This document shows positions 1-8,028 of a stretch of 25,441 bases of DNA, piece by piece. The DNA comes from Mycoemilia scoparia (Eukaryota; Kickxellomycota; Kickxellomycetes; Kickxellales; Kickxellaceae), in the NCBI GenBank assembly GCA_027575805.1, contig JANBPU010000231.1:1-25441 (forward strand), read 5' to 3'. The notes beneath the pieces were generated by a model, which did no database searches, had not been told where the DNA came from, and was given only the letters and a program-made list of their open reading frames with translations. Position numbers and translations under genes: made by a program. Positions within the stretch are counted from its first letter, which is position 1. The number at the start of each line of letters is the position of its first letter.

Positions 1-29
1 TCTATGTACCCACATATTTTTGATACATG

Positions 30-129
30 TATAGTAGCTTTTGAAGAGTGAATTTTGTTGGCCAACGATAATAGGGGTAATCACAGCCAAATGAGTGACT
101 CTATAACCCTTCAAAAATAATCACTCATA
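30..129 (-). mobile_element. MITE copy 1 (96 bp, TA-flanked)
   Basis: A 96 bp body (32-127) lies between TA dinucleotides (30-31 and 128-129). The right end, read inward on the minus strand, is TGAGTGATTATTTTTGAAGG, and the left end is a diverged match (TAGTAGCTTTTGAAGAG), so the element has terminal inverted repeats. The centre contains the family core (GGCTGTGATTACCCCTAT when read on the minus strand) shared with the elements at 4047, 9097 and 24084. It has no coding capacity. TA flanks and short inverted repeats suggest a non-autonomous Tc1/mariner-type element; that class is inferred, because no transposase is in the window. Confidence 0.75.
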
Positions 130-1018
130 TGTATGCTTTAATTTTTTAGTAACATTTTTGGGGACTCATTTTTTGTCTTTTTTGTTGTGGAATAAAGCCA
201 TATCATCTAAACAGCTTAATACTATCTATAAGTTTTATAATCCTCATCCTAGAAACACAATCTATTAACATTATTTGTGTGATATATATAAGTTAAAACC
301 ATGCAAGCTCATCTCGTCACAAGATGAGTAGAATCAGTAGCTAGAATTAGAAGCCCTTGCGGCAGTCATATATTAGTAATCAACCAGTATTTTGGGGGTG
401 TTGTAAGGAGGAGTTCGGGTATGTCCATGTAGGTTAATGATTATACCACTTTTAGTAGTTAGCTTATCTTTTATACCCTTTGTGGCCGTCCTAGTGTTTT
501 AGGATTTTTCTTTCTCTGTTTTTACATATTATAATATTGCAGGCATACTACCACTGATACAAAATATCCGAAGCTGTACACAAAGTGGTGTGAAAAATCA
601 CTCCTCAAAGCAGTAACAATAACAGTAACAGGGTAGACGGGCAAGTTCGCTATCCAACAGCTTTTTGAAGTTAGCTGATGGCGCGATGATTAGTAATCCA
701 CAAACCAAGCTGCTAAATTAAAGCAAAAATGGAGGCAAGGTATCTTTGTAGGTTTGGTGAGTGCTCAAATGAGTGTGAACTTTGAGGTTACCACTGCAAA
801 GTGATTCAAGAAGTGTGGTTGCAATAGTAAAGGAACTATCATCTTATGCAACTCGATATTTTTCTGAATATTGATCAACACATTTTTCACTGACAACCAA
901 TAGAAACACATGACGTTGCAAGAGGCTTGAGACAAAGGGATGTTGTGCCTGAAGACATCGTACCATATCTTTGACTTGGATTACTAATCTACTCGAACTC
1001 AAACTGCTGGAAAGCAAG
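130..1018. other. Intergenic, no gene recognised
   Basis: No ATG-initiated reading frame of useful length and no tRNA-like box is visible. The only structure noted is a perfect 7 bp stem at 308-328 (CTCATCT / AGATGAG, 7 nt loop). The right part is presumably the upstream region of the glutathione S-transferase gene. Confidence 0.6.
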
Positions 1019-1026
1019 TATAAATA
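1019..1026 (+). promoter_or_regulatory. TATA box of the GST gene
   Basis: TATAAATA lies 92 bp upstream of the GST ATG at 1118, with no ATG in between. The same octamer precedes three other genes here (5577-5584 and 22390-22397 on the minus strand, 20151-20158 on the plus strand). Confidence 0.65.
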
Positions 1027-1117
1027 GTATCCTAAACACCACCACAACCAAGCTTCTCTACAACAAATTATCTTTGTATATTCATCTATCAAAACCACAC
1101 TACCACCATCATCAAAA

Positions 1118-1726
1118 ATGTCCACATCTCCCAGCTACGAGTTGATCTACTTCAATGTCCCCGGTCTCGGTGAAGCATCCCGTATTATCTTGAACCTCGC
1201 CGGTGCCAAGTGGAAAGAAACAAATCCCGAATGGCCAGCATTCAAACCATCCACTCCATTTGAGCGTCTCCCAGTCCTGATTGAACGTAGCGGAGGCACT
1301 GAAGACTTTGTTCTCTCTGAGAGCGAAGTTATTGAACGCTATCTTGCTCGCAAGTACGGCTTCATATCATCTGATGATCCCAAGCTTGCTGCCAAGCAAG
1401 AGCAAGTTCGTGCCCAATTTTCTGATGCTCGTGCACTGGCAACCGAAGTTTTCCACCACAAGAATGAAACTCACCGTCAACGCTTGGAAGACCAAATCAA
1501 GCTGATTGTTCGCAAACATGAAGAGCTTTTGGAAAAGAATGGCAGCAATGGACACTACTTTGGTGACAAACTTACCTATCCCGATATTGTTGCCTATGTT
1601 ATCATCAATTCTCTCAGAATCTACAAATTCGATGTCCATGTTAATGAAGAGAATGCACCTCGTCTGAATAAACTTTATAAGTTAGTTGAAAAGGCTATTG
1701 CTGAGGTTGCTGCCAAGAAGCAATAA
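1118..1726 (+). CDS. Glutathione S-transferase, sigma-like cytosolic type
   Basis: A 202-residue protein, the normal length of a cytosolic GST, which conjugates glutathione to electrophiles or reduces peroxides. The N-terminal thioredoxin-like domain (about 7-82) has the catalytic tyrosine in ELIYFNVPGLGEASR (Y11), the cis-proline in RLPVLIE (P52) and the glutathione-binding SESEVIERYLARKYG stretch (67-81). The all-helical C-terminal domain (about 90-200) carries the N-capping motif LTYPD (T153, D156). The ATG chosen is the first after a TATA box 92 bp upstream, and the domain begins at once, so the start is secure. There is no intron. The sequence resembles GSTs of early-diverging fungi, but substrate and exact class cannot be read from it. 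AATAAA overlaps the stop codon and recurs at 1794. Confidence 0.92.
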   Translation: MSTSPSYELIYFNVPGLGEASRIILNLAGAKWKETNPEWPAFKPSTPFERLPVLIERSGGTEDFVLSESEVIERYLARKYGFISSDDPKLAAKQEQVRAQFSDARALATEVFHHKNETHRQRLEDQIKLIVRKHEELLEKNGSNGHYFGDKLTYPDIVAYVIINSLRIYKFDVHVNEENAPRLNKLYKLVEKAIAEVAAKKQ

Positions 1727-1793
1727 TAAATCCAATTCGTTGTCATAGTTATCACTTAGCATTAATACAAAACATCACTGTCTTTATCATTTC

Positions 1794-1799
1794 AATAAA
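1794..1799 (+). terminator. Polyadenylation hexamer after GST
   Basis: AATAAA 68 bp after the GST stop codon; another AATAAA overlaps the stop itself (1725-1730). Either could position 3' end processing. Confidence 0.45.
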
Positions 1800-2643
1800 C
1801 GGTATGTCTCCATTAGTTGGAAACAGACAAGTATGCTCTTGCATTCCCCGCAAATCGGTCCATAGCCCACATACACTTTGATTGGAGCCTGACAGATTAT
1901 TGGTTATTATCCAGGGTATCATTCTGGTACACCTTCAAAGGAGATTCTGACACACTAAATATTGAATTTCAAGTAATTATTAAGTGTTTTGCATGTTGTC
2001 GAAGTTTAAAAGGCTTTAGGCATAATGAATCCCCGGGAGTTGCATATGAAAAGGCTGACGATTAGGTCAAAATCTGAGGTCTCGTCTCTGCCTACGATAG
2101 ATTTAATCGCCCATGAAATATTCCAATTTTACTATCAACTCATGGATTATTGAAGGAAAGCCCTTCAGCTATATGAGGCTTTATGCAGCTTATTACATCT
2201 GTTTGAAAATTAGTTTTCTAGGTACTAAAATTGTCATTATATAATATAATGTCATTTGGATAGATGGCAGTATAAGCCTTACTTAATAGCAGTGCGCTGC
2301 TGCTTTGATATAGCAAATGACATTTTGGATATTAAATGGTCTACATAATTCAACTTGGTTTGTTAGGGGGTTTATTCGCTGAGATTTGGTTTGATTTATT
2401 ATTGATAAAGCGATATAATTATTGCAACTAATGTGTTTTAAAAGCCAATGAATTTGGAAAGAACCGAGTTCAAATGCAATATTCGCACATGGGTTTGGAG
2501 AAGGAAAGCCCTGGCCAGCATTTAATACTATTTACAACTAATATAAATAGACCGCTGTTTAAAATACATGCAATAATTACCTGTTCGTTCTTCAACTGTG
2601 TTTGAATTACAATACAAAACACAGATATAATTTAGTGTGATAT
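1800..2643. other. Intergenic, no gene recognised
   Basis: The stretch 1817-2065 is open in one frame but has no ATG start, no flanking splice signals that I trust and no recognisable motif. The rest is AT-rich with no RNA gene or repeat seen. It ends where the 5S-headed repeat begins. Confidence 0.55.
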
Positions 2644-2663
2644 ATGTTTTTTTTATTTTTTGA

Positions 2664-2779
2664 ATTGCAACCATACAAACGAGAAAATGTCGGTTCCCGT
2701 CCGATCACCGTAACCAAGCACGTTATGGCCAGGAGAGTACTACTGTGGGGAACCAAGTGGGAACACCTGGTGTTGCAAT
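2664..2779 (+). rRNA. 5S rRNA gene or 5S-derived head of repeat A
   Basis: A 116 nt sequence with the fungal 5S layout: 5' and 3' ends pair perfectly (ATTGCAAC / GTTGCAAT, helix I); the CCATAC box, TTCCCGTCCGATCAC, CAAGCACGTTATGGCC, AGAGTACTACTGTGGGG and GTGGGAACACCTGGTG follow in the expected order. These include the internal control region used by TFIIIA and RNA polymerase III. A T5 run directly follows the 3' end and can act as a Pol III terminator. It departs from the common fungal GTTAAGC at one place (ACCAAGC), so it may be a divergent or derived copy. The apparent 61-codon frame across it (2644-2829) is a by-product of the RNA gene. Confidence 0.78.
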
Positions 2780-3459
2780 TTTTAGCTTTTTTATCACCCC
2801 TTATATCCTACCTGTTAGCTGGTTTTTAACAAATCATGTAAAAAGTCATCTTCAGAAAGTATCTGTTAACAATCTTCATAAAGTTATAAGCCCCAAGTAT
2901 AATCCTACATTGTAGCTGACTTTTCTACATTTCTATTCTTTAGCACCAGCACGATCACCTGTGCTTTATCAACTCAGATTTGTTTGTTTAAATATGATAC
3001 ACACTTGATTGAAACACTCATCCTTTAGTTGATCGTCTGAACAGGCCCACTTGGAAGGATAAATGCTACTCTAGGCACAGGTGATGAGATAGATACTACT
3101 CAATATTTTCACTATCTTTTCCCTCTATAGCCAAAATAATGTTGATTATTAATATTTATGGATGTCCAAAGAGTGCGATTCACTATTGTTGCTTTTAATG
3201 TCACTTGTGAATCCTTGAATGAGATGATCAGATAGAGCAGAATCACCTCCTGCACAATCTCTCAAATGTAGGAGTATTTTCACAAGTAGGAATCAGCTGC
3301 CAATTCCACAAAGAGACACTTTTAAAATCAAGACATTCGACTTGAGAACAGCTGAAGAATCTCAACAGTCACAGAGAGGAAAAAGCAGTGCAATTGGCAC
3401 AGTTCTGTGTATAGTTGAAAAGTTCAACTATCTGAGCTGTTGTAAGAAACTCCAAAATG

Positions 3460-3467
3460 TATAAAAA
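3460..3467 (+). promoter_or_regulatory. Conserved TATA box inside repeat A
   Basis: TATAAAAA followed by GGGCC. The motif and its surroundings are kept in copy B (18185-18192, minus strand) and in the diverged fragment at 17406-17413, which suggests an internal Pol II-type promoter. It lies 50 bp upstream of the ATG at 3517. Confidence 0.4.
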
Positions 3468-3516
3468 GGGCCTGCTATTGTCTGAATGTTTTATCTTCAC
3501 AAATTTATTATATAAA

Positions 3517-3684
3517 ATGAATTTAGGCAGCTTCCACTCATCAACTGTAACTTCTCAGTCAAAGCTCAAAAAACGGCATGACCCAAATGGAATATATGAA
3601 CCCCCCAACACATGCTGCTGGTGGTGGGGGAAACCCCAGAATCAACTGGGAGAGCTATTAGCTCACACCCCAGTAGTGCTCTGA
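3517..3684 (+). CDS. Short ORF of repeat A (55 aa; 75 aa from 3457)
   Basis: From the ATG at 3517 this reads 55 residues; an in-frame ATG at 3457 gives 75, but that codon touches the TATA box, so the shorter form fits a transcript from it. The same 75 residues are encoded without change in copy B (17968-18195); the only two base differences in 228 are silent (CGG/CGT, GAC/GAT). The product is basic in the middle (KLKKRH) and contains CCWWWGKP; no family is recognised. The conserved DNA also folds into three adjacent hairpins (3602-3664), so constraint on an RNA is an alternative explanation. Confidence 0.35.
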   Translation: MNLGSFHSSTVTSQSKLKKRHDPNGIYEPPNTCCWWWGKPQNQLGELLAHTPVVL

Positions 3685-4046
3685 ACCTAAAAAGGCCAAT
3701 GACCTTTTATGTTTAAAAATAAGAAAAGATAAATGGTCTTGTGCCAAAACTAGTATTGTATTGGCATCAAAAGTCCAATATCAAAAATGCAAATTGAATG
3801 GGACTAGAAGAACAACCGAACTCTGGAACCATGCACAGAAAGTGCACAGAAATCAAATGTGATTCCTAGTTGCAAGTTTTTTATTCTTTGTATATACCCA
3901 TTTAATTGTTATAATTCTATAACATGGCCAAACACTGTGACCATGGTTTCGCATTTTAAATTTATTTGTTGATATTTATATAAATAAATTGTCAAAAACT
4001 ATTTATTAATGCAAAATCAATGCTTTACTAGCTGTAATAATAAATA

Positions 4047-4146
4047 TATGGGAGATTATTTTTGAAGGGTTAGTCTCTCAATTGGCTGTGGCTGCCCTTA
4101 TAATCGTTGGCCTCCAAAAGGCAACCTTTGAAAATTACGATCCATA
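4047..4146 (+). mobile_element. MITE copy 2 (96 bp, TA-flanked)
   Basis: A 96 bp body (4049-4144) between TA dinucleotides. The left end is TGGGAGATTATTTTTGAAGG; the right end read inward is TGGATCGTAATTTTCAAAGG. The core (GGCTGTGGCTGCCCTTATAAT) matches the other three copies. It lies only 32 bp beyond the end of repeat A, but copy B has no such neighbour, so it is a separate insertion. Confidence 0.85.
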
Positions 4147-4979
4147 TGCCACATACATTAAAAACTGCGTTTCCAGCCCCCATATTATTATAGTTTTAAT
4201 CCAACTACATTTTTATTACACATAAGCCTTATTAGATTTATGGGCTTTAATAGAATTAGTAAATGATATTAAGAATAAAGCAGCTTTTCTCTCTTGCCAA
4301 AGTAGATATCTATTTCAACAATAATAAATCCCCATTAAATTATTAAAGTGATTATCAAAGTTAATACAAAAAGTGAAACTGGGGAAATAGCCTCTAAGTT
4401 AATATTCCATTGTTAATAAAAATAGGCGTCATATTGTAACTGCCAGTTGTTCTATTAAAGTTTACCAATTCCTATTCTGAGGTTCAGAGTGCGTATCTAA
4501 ATTGAGATGTTAGCATTGCAACTTCAGAACATTCACTCTCGATTACAGAATGAATGTTCGGAAATTTGGAAAAGTAAACCTCAAGTTGCGAAACTAGGGT
4601 AGGATAGTACAAATAAAATGCAGTAACCATGGCATTTGATTGCCAGATTGGATCTAGTCATAATTCTGCTCTGAAATTATGACTAGACAAGGCCATAAGT
4701 TGGTTTAGAGGCAATTTTTTTGAGCAGAATAGCATCTATACCAATTTTTTGACATAGTAATTAGTATGGAGATGTCACATGGATGTCCCTGACGATTGGC
4801 TGAACATCAGATACTGGGATTTTCATAAAATGAAACAAGATGGGTATGACAATAATATTCTTTAATATTTTTATTTCATAAATTTGTTATTATATTCTAT
4901 AATAAAACCCCTTAAATCTTGTCTGTCTCTAAAGCTTTGCAGAGTTAAATCAAAAGGGCATTAATCTTGACAACTACTA
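4147..4979. other. Intergenic with two strong inverted repeats
   Basis: No gene is recognised. At 4518-4589 an inverted repeat has an inner arm GAACATTCA (4527-4535) / TGAATGTTC (4551-4559) and outer arms GCAACTT / AAGTTGC. At 4653-4687 a perfect 13 bp stem (TCTAGTCATAATT and its complement) encloses a 9 nt loop. AATAAA on the minus strand (4870-4875) may serve the gene at 4980. Confidence 0.55.
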
Positions 4980-5432
4980 CTAATAACCATAGCCATGGCT
5001 ATTAGAACTATATCTGCTGCCATATCCACCACCACTACGAATATCACCATATCCTTGGATTCTCTGTTCTTTCTGTTGCTGTTGATGACAAGTACACGCA
5101 CTATATGTAGCAATGGACGGATTACTCTTTTTGGCAATAGTTAAAAGCGCCAAAGCCACATCTCCAGTAACCTTGATAAAGTTTGGACGACCATAAATGT
5201 CGTCATAACCTTTATTATCTACAGCACTGATGATGGTTCGAAGCGGAGTTTCATCAGTATTCTTGCTATAACTAAAGTAGAATGAGTAGTCCATAGCAGC
5301 ATAGCAATCGATACATCCAAATTCAATTGAGGCATGGAAAGGGTTGGTATGATATCCACTTAAATCAATGCCATGAAATGTGAACGCAGTTTCTAGGCTT
5401 AATGTTGCAGAAATATTATCTCGAGTAAACAT
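4980..5432 (-). CDS. Hypothetical protein with Gly/Tyr-rich C-terminus
   Basis: A 150-residue protein that I do not recognise. Residues 1-110 look folded, with mixed hydrophobic and polar residues and cysteines at 40, 43, 113 and 115; 116-120 is a glutamine run and 127-150 is rich in Gly, Tyr and Ser (GYGDIRSGGGYGSRY), typical of flexible or RNA-binding-like tails. No signal peptide or membrane segment is seen. The start is the first ATG clearly downstream of TATAAATA at 5577-5584 on this strand, and AATAAA lies about 105 bp past the stop, so this has the frame of a real gene. It points the same way as ERG1 and lies about 655 bp beyond the ERG1 stop. Confidence 0.6.
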   Translation of the reverse strand: MFTRDNISATLSLETAFTFHGIDLSGYHTNPFHASIEFGCIDCYAAMDYSFYFSYSKNTDETPLRTIISAVDNKGYDDIYGRPNFIKVTGDVALALLTIAKKSNPSIATYSACTCHQQQQKEQRIQGYGDIRSGGGYGSRYSSNSHGYGY

Positions 5433-5576
5433 TTATATAATGTTTTGGGGGAGAGGGTGGGGCTGTGTTTTTCTGTTGCTATTATTATTAATGTCTATTA
5501 TAATAAGATAACAGTAATAAAAATACTAAAAAAGAAAAGTTTGGATGGGTCATAAAATATTAGACATCGGCCAAAG

Positions 5577-5584
5577 TATTTATA
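5577..5584 (-). promoter_or_regulatory. TATA box of the 150-residue gene
   Basis: TATAAATA on the minus strand, 145 bp before the ATG at 5432. Confidence 0.5.
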
Positions 5585-6087
5585 CACCAAGAAGTACAAA
5601 AATGTAACTTTTGCAAGTTTTCGGCGGTTCTTGTTGAATTTAATGACATCATTAAACGAATAATACATTACTTGATGGCAAAATGATAATAAATGGCATG
5701 ATTATTATTCAAAAACATGCTGCTAATGAATGAATAATTTCCCATCTATAGGCTTATTTATGGCATTTTTAGCATTCAGTTAATGCAATACAATTAATAT
5801 TTAAACTATTACACTTTCACTTTAGACTATAAAAACAAAATCTATTATACAGGATGTGTTTAGGAAAATGCCATGAAATATTTGACCAAATATATTGGAT
5901 ATTAAATATAAGAAGAGAAAAGGAGAAGGGAATAGAGGTGTAGAGAGAGGTAAACAAAATCATAAAGCGTATTCATAATAATTTTTAATGCACTATTAAA
6001 AATCATTTAAAACATAACAAAAAAGAATTCAACTTGGTCATACTCTACTGGCATATAAAGATCAATACATTCCTATGCGTACACTAT
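5585..6087. other. Intergenic downstream of ERG1
   Basis: AT-rich spacer holding the ERG1 3' untranslated region and upstream sequence of the 150-residue gene. No RNA gene, repeat or further reading frame is recognised. Confidence 0.5.
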
Positions 6088-8028
6088 TTAAGGTTGAAGC
6101 TCACACCACAAAAGCGGCAAAAAGATACAAACAGCCGCCCATAGAGTATCAAAAGCAACCTTCAATCTTTTAAAGAAATCAATCACATCAGTGGTTTGGC
6201 TCAATTCTGACTGAATTGCCACAAAAGCAACCACAAAGAAATGATACAACAATACCAGAGGATTAGGTAGCAGTCCTGATAAAAGCCCACTCGGCTCATC
6301 TACACATTTCCCGCCCTTCAAGAAATACTCAAAACAAGCTTCTCGCAAAGATTCAAGAACCGGTGAATCGGCAGCAAATAGTGAATACAATGCCATTGCC
6401 AGGATATTGATTACCATGGTTAAGGGCTTACGTTTCCAATGCAATTTGGCCATAGCCTTAAGGATTTGTTTAGAATCCTTGAGGTCAGGTACTTTTGAGG
6501 GATGGAGGAGTTCACATACTTGAACAGCATCCCAGAGACCAACTGTCATTCCACCACCAGTTAATGGATGACGCTGGTTTAAAGCATCTCCAAGGAAAAC
6601 AGCACCGGGGATTCGCATACGGGTTGGTGGAAAGAATGAATTACCAATCGCGCGTATTCGTTTAGTTGAATTTAAGGCATCAATATAGGCTTTTCGAAGA
6701 CTAACCACCCCGTGTTCAGACTGGGATTCGTCTGGAATGGTTTCGCCGATTTTTTCAAGATATGACCGTAATTCTTGTCCTTTTGGTAGTTGGGTTCCGG
6801 GTACATCAACTAGGACGCGGGTTTCGGTATCAGACATCTGGTACATTAGGACTGGGGCTCGGCCACTTAGTAGTACATGACCATGCTGGGGCATTATCAG
6901 GGGGTTTCCTTGTTGTGTTCCAATTGTGGATTCATGTTTCATTACAAAACCAATGAAATGGGAGCGTAGGTTTGGGGACTGTTTTGTATGTATTTTTCTA
7001 AATTTACTGAATATACCATCGCAGACACAAGTCAATGGAGCCAACAAAATCATTTCATCTTGATCACTATTGTCTGAATTGGTGGCAGCAGTTGTAGGAT
7101 TATCGGCCTTTTCTTGATCAATCATATCCTCCTCCTCCTCCTCCTCCTCCTCTTCATCATCATCATCGTCTTTTTCATTTTTACCATCTGGGCCAGAAAT
7201 TGATGATAATGGTGGCGATGGCTTAACCATCCCAGTAGCATCAGCATTAGCAACAATAGTGGTAGTATTGGTAGGGCTTTTACCAGTTGGCTTAATTTTA
7301 ACACCCAATATCCTTCCCTTACCATTAAAATCACCACGCTCACCACCTTCACAATCATCATTCTGCTCTCTAACCAGATCAACAACCTTTGCTTCCACAC
7401 ACGTAATATCTGGATGTTCCCGACATGCTGCTCTCAAACTCTGCAAAAACCTGCCATGATGGAACGAGACACCCCTAAACCGTTTGTTTGTCTTCTTATT
7501 AATGTTGTAGGGAATATAAACACCACGACCTTTGTATTCTACATAATATCCTTTGGCCGGCACTGCACCGATTCCTCTAAACACATCCGCTAAACCTAGC
7601 CTACATAGTGCTTGATATCCACCAGGCTGCATCAATTCTCCTACAATTCTGTCAGGTTCCGACCAGCTCTGTTCGATCAATAATATCTTACGGCGCTTGT
7701 TTCCAGAAGTTGATGTTGACGACGATAATGATGTTGTGTTGGGAACTGAGCATGCTAGACCATGTGCTAATGCTGCGCCAACCGGTCCAGCGCCAATAAT
7801 AATAATATCGAAATTGGTGTTGAGCAACAAGTTTTTGTGGTCTGGATTTGTGTAGGGGGTTACAATATTTCTGTTGTTGTGGTCAACATTACTGTTGCTA
7901 TTATTTCCTGACGACGACGACAATGGGGAAGAGGACGATTTAGAAAATAAAAGGTCTGACCATGGATTTGTGCCTTCATTTATGCCATGCCCGTCTACTG
8001 CTGAAATGTCTTGGGTCAAGCAACTCAT
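6088..8028 (-). CDS. ERG1: Squalene epoxidase (squalene monooxygenase)
   Basis: Converts squalene to 2,3-oxidosqualene using FAD and O2, an early committed step of ergosterol synthesis on the ER and lipid droplets, and the target of allylamine antifungals. The 646-residue product has the FAD-binding Rossmann motif IIIGAGPVGAALAHGLA (76-92), DRIVGELMQPGG (126-137), GVSFHHGRFLQSLR (186-199), the CDGIFSKFRK stretch (336-345), the second FAD site GAVFLGDALNQRHPLTGGGM (475-494) and the hydrophobic C-terminal anchor region (SGLLPNPLVLLYHFF, 584-598, and 624-643). It is longer than usual because of a Ser/Asn-rich N-terminal extension (about 1-70) and a hydrophilic insert (about 222-326) with a long Asp/Glu run. 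No intron. The start gives the first Met of the open frame, but a start further in cannot be excluded. Confidence 0.97.
   Translation of the reverse strand: MSCLTQDISAVDGHGINEGTNPWSDLLFSKSSSSPLSSSSGNNSNSNVDHNNRNIVTPYTNPDHKNLLLNTNFDIIIIGAGPVGAALAHGLACSVPNTTSLSSSTSTSGNKRRKILLIEQSWSEPDRIVGELMQPGGYQALCRLGLADVFRGIGAVPAKGYYVEYKGRGVYIPYNINKKTNKRFRGVSFHHGRFLQSLRAACREHPDITCVEAKVVDLVREQNDDCEGGERGDFNGKGRILGVKIKPTGKSPTNTTTIVANADATGMVKPSPPLSSISGPDGKNEKDDDDDEEEEEEEEEDMIDQEKADNPTTAATNSDNSDQDEMILLAPLTCVCDGIFSKFRKIHTKQSPNLRSHFIGFVMKHESTIGTQQGNPLIMPQHGHVLLSGRAPVLMYQMSDTETRVLVDVPGTQLPKGQELRSYLEKIGETIPDESQSEHGVVSLRKAYIDALNSTKRIRAIGNSFFPPTRMRIPGAVFLGDALNQRHPLTGGGMTVGLWDAVQVCELLHPSKVPDLKDSKQILKAMAKLHWKRKPLTMVINILAMALYSLFAADSPVLESLREACFEYFLKGGKCVDEPSGLLSGLLPNPLVLLYHFFVVAFVAIQSELSQTTDVIDFFKRLKVAFDTLWAAVCIFLPLLWCELQP

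Larger units (their letters stand above)
2644..4014 (+). repeat. 5S-headed dispersed repeat, copy A
   Basis: About 1.37 kb is repeated in inverted orientation at 17638-18993. Homology starts in a T-rich run just before the 5S-like sequence and stops after AATGCAA at 4014; flanks outside are unrelated. Similarity is patchy: high over the 5S (about 5 differences in 116), poor at 2780-2910 and 3160-3240, then nearly identical from about 3245 to 4010. A TATAAAAA and a short reading frame lie in the near-identical block. The 3' end has a palindrome (TATTTATATAAATA, 3973-3986), identical in both copies. No long terminal repeats, reverse transcriptase or transposase is seen. It could be a 5S-derived retroposon, a non-autonomous element or an old segmental duplication. 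Confidence 0.85.

Noticed and set aside
308..328. 7 bp perfect hairpin
   Set aside because: Short enough to arise by chance in AT-rich DNA, and nothing around it suggests a function.
1817..2065. 82-codon open frame after GST
   Set aside because: It starts at TTG, has no ATG, splice support or recognisable motif.
2440..2500. tRNA B-box-like GAGTTCAAATGC
   Set aside because: No matching A box, acceptor stem or cloverleaf can be drawn around it.
2644..2829. 61-codon frame at the start of repeat A and its counterparts in copy B (18760-18993, 18806-19081)
   Set aside because: These frames run across the 5S rRNA-like sequence; the conservation is explained by the RNA gene.
7122..7400. Met/Arg-rich frame opposite the acidic run of ERG1
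   Set aside because: A frame shadow of the GAN-repeat insert in ERG1, with a poly-Arg end produced by the repeat.
6088..8028. Alternative CUG-serine genetic code
   Set aside because: CTG codons encode conserved hydrophobic leucine positions in the Erg1 C-terminal region, so the standard code fits.
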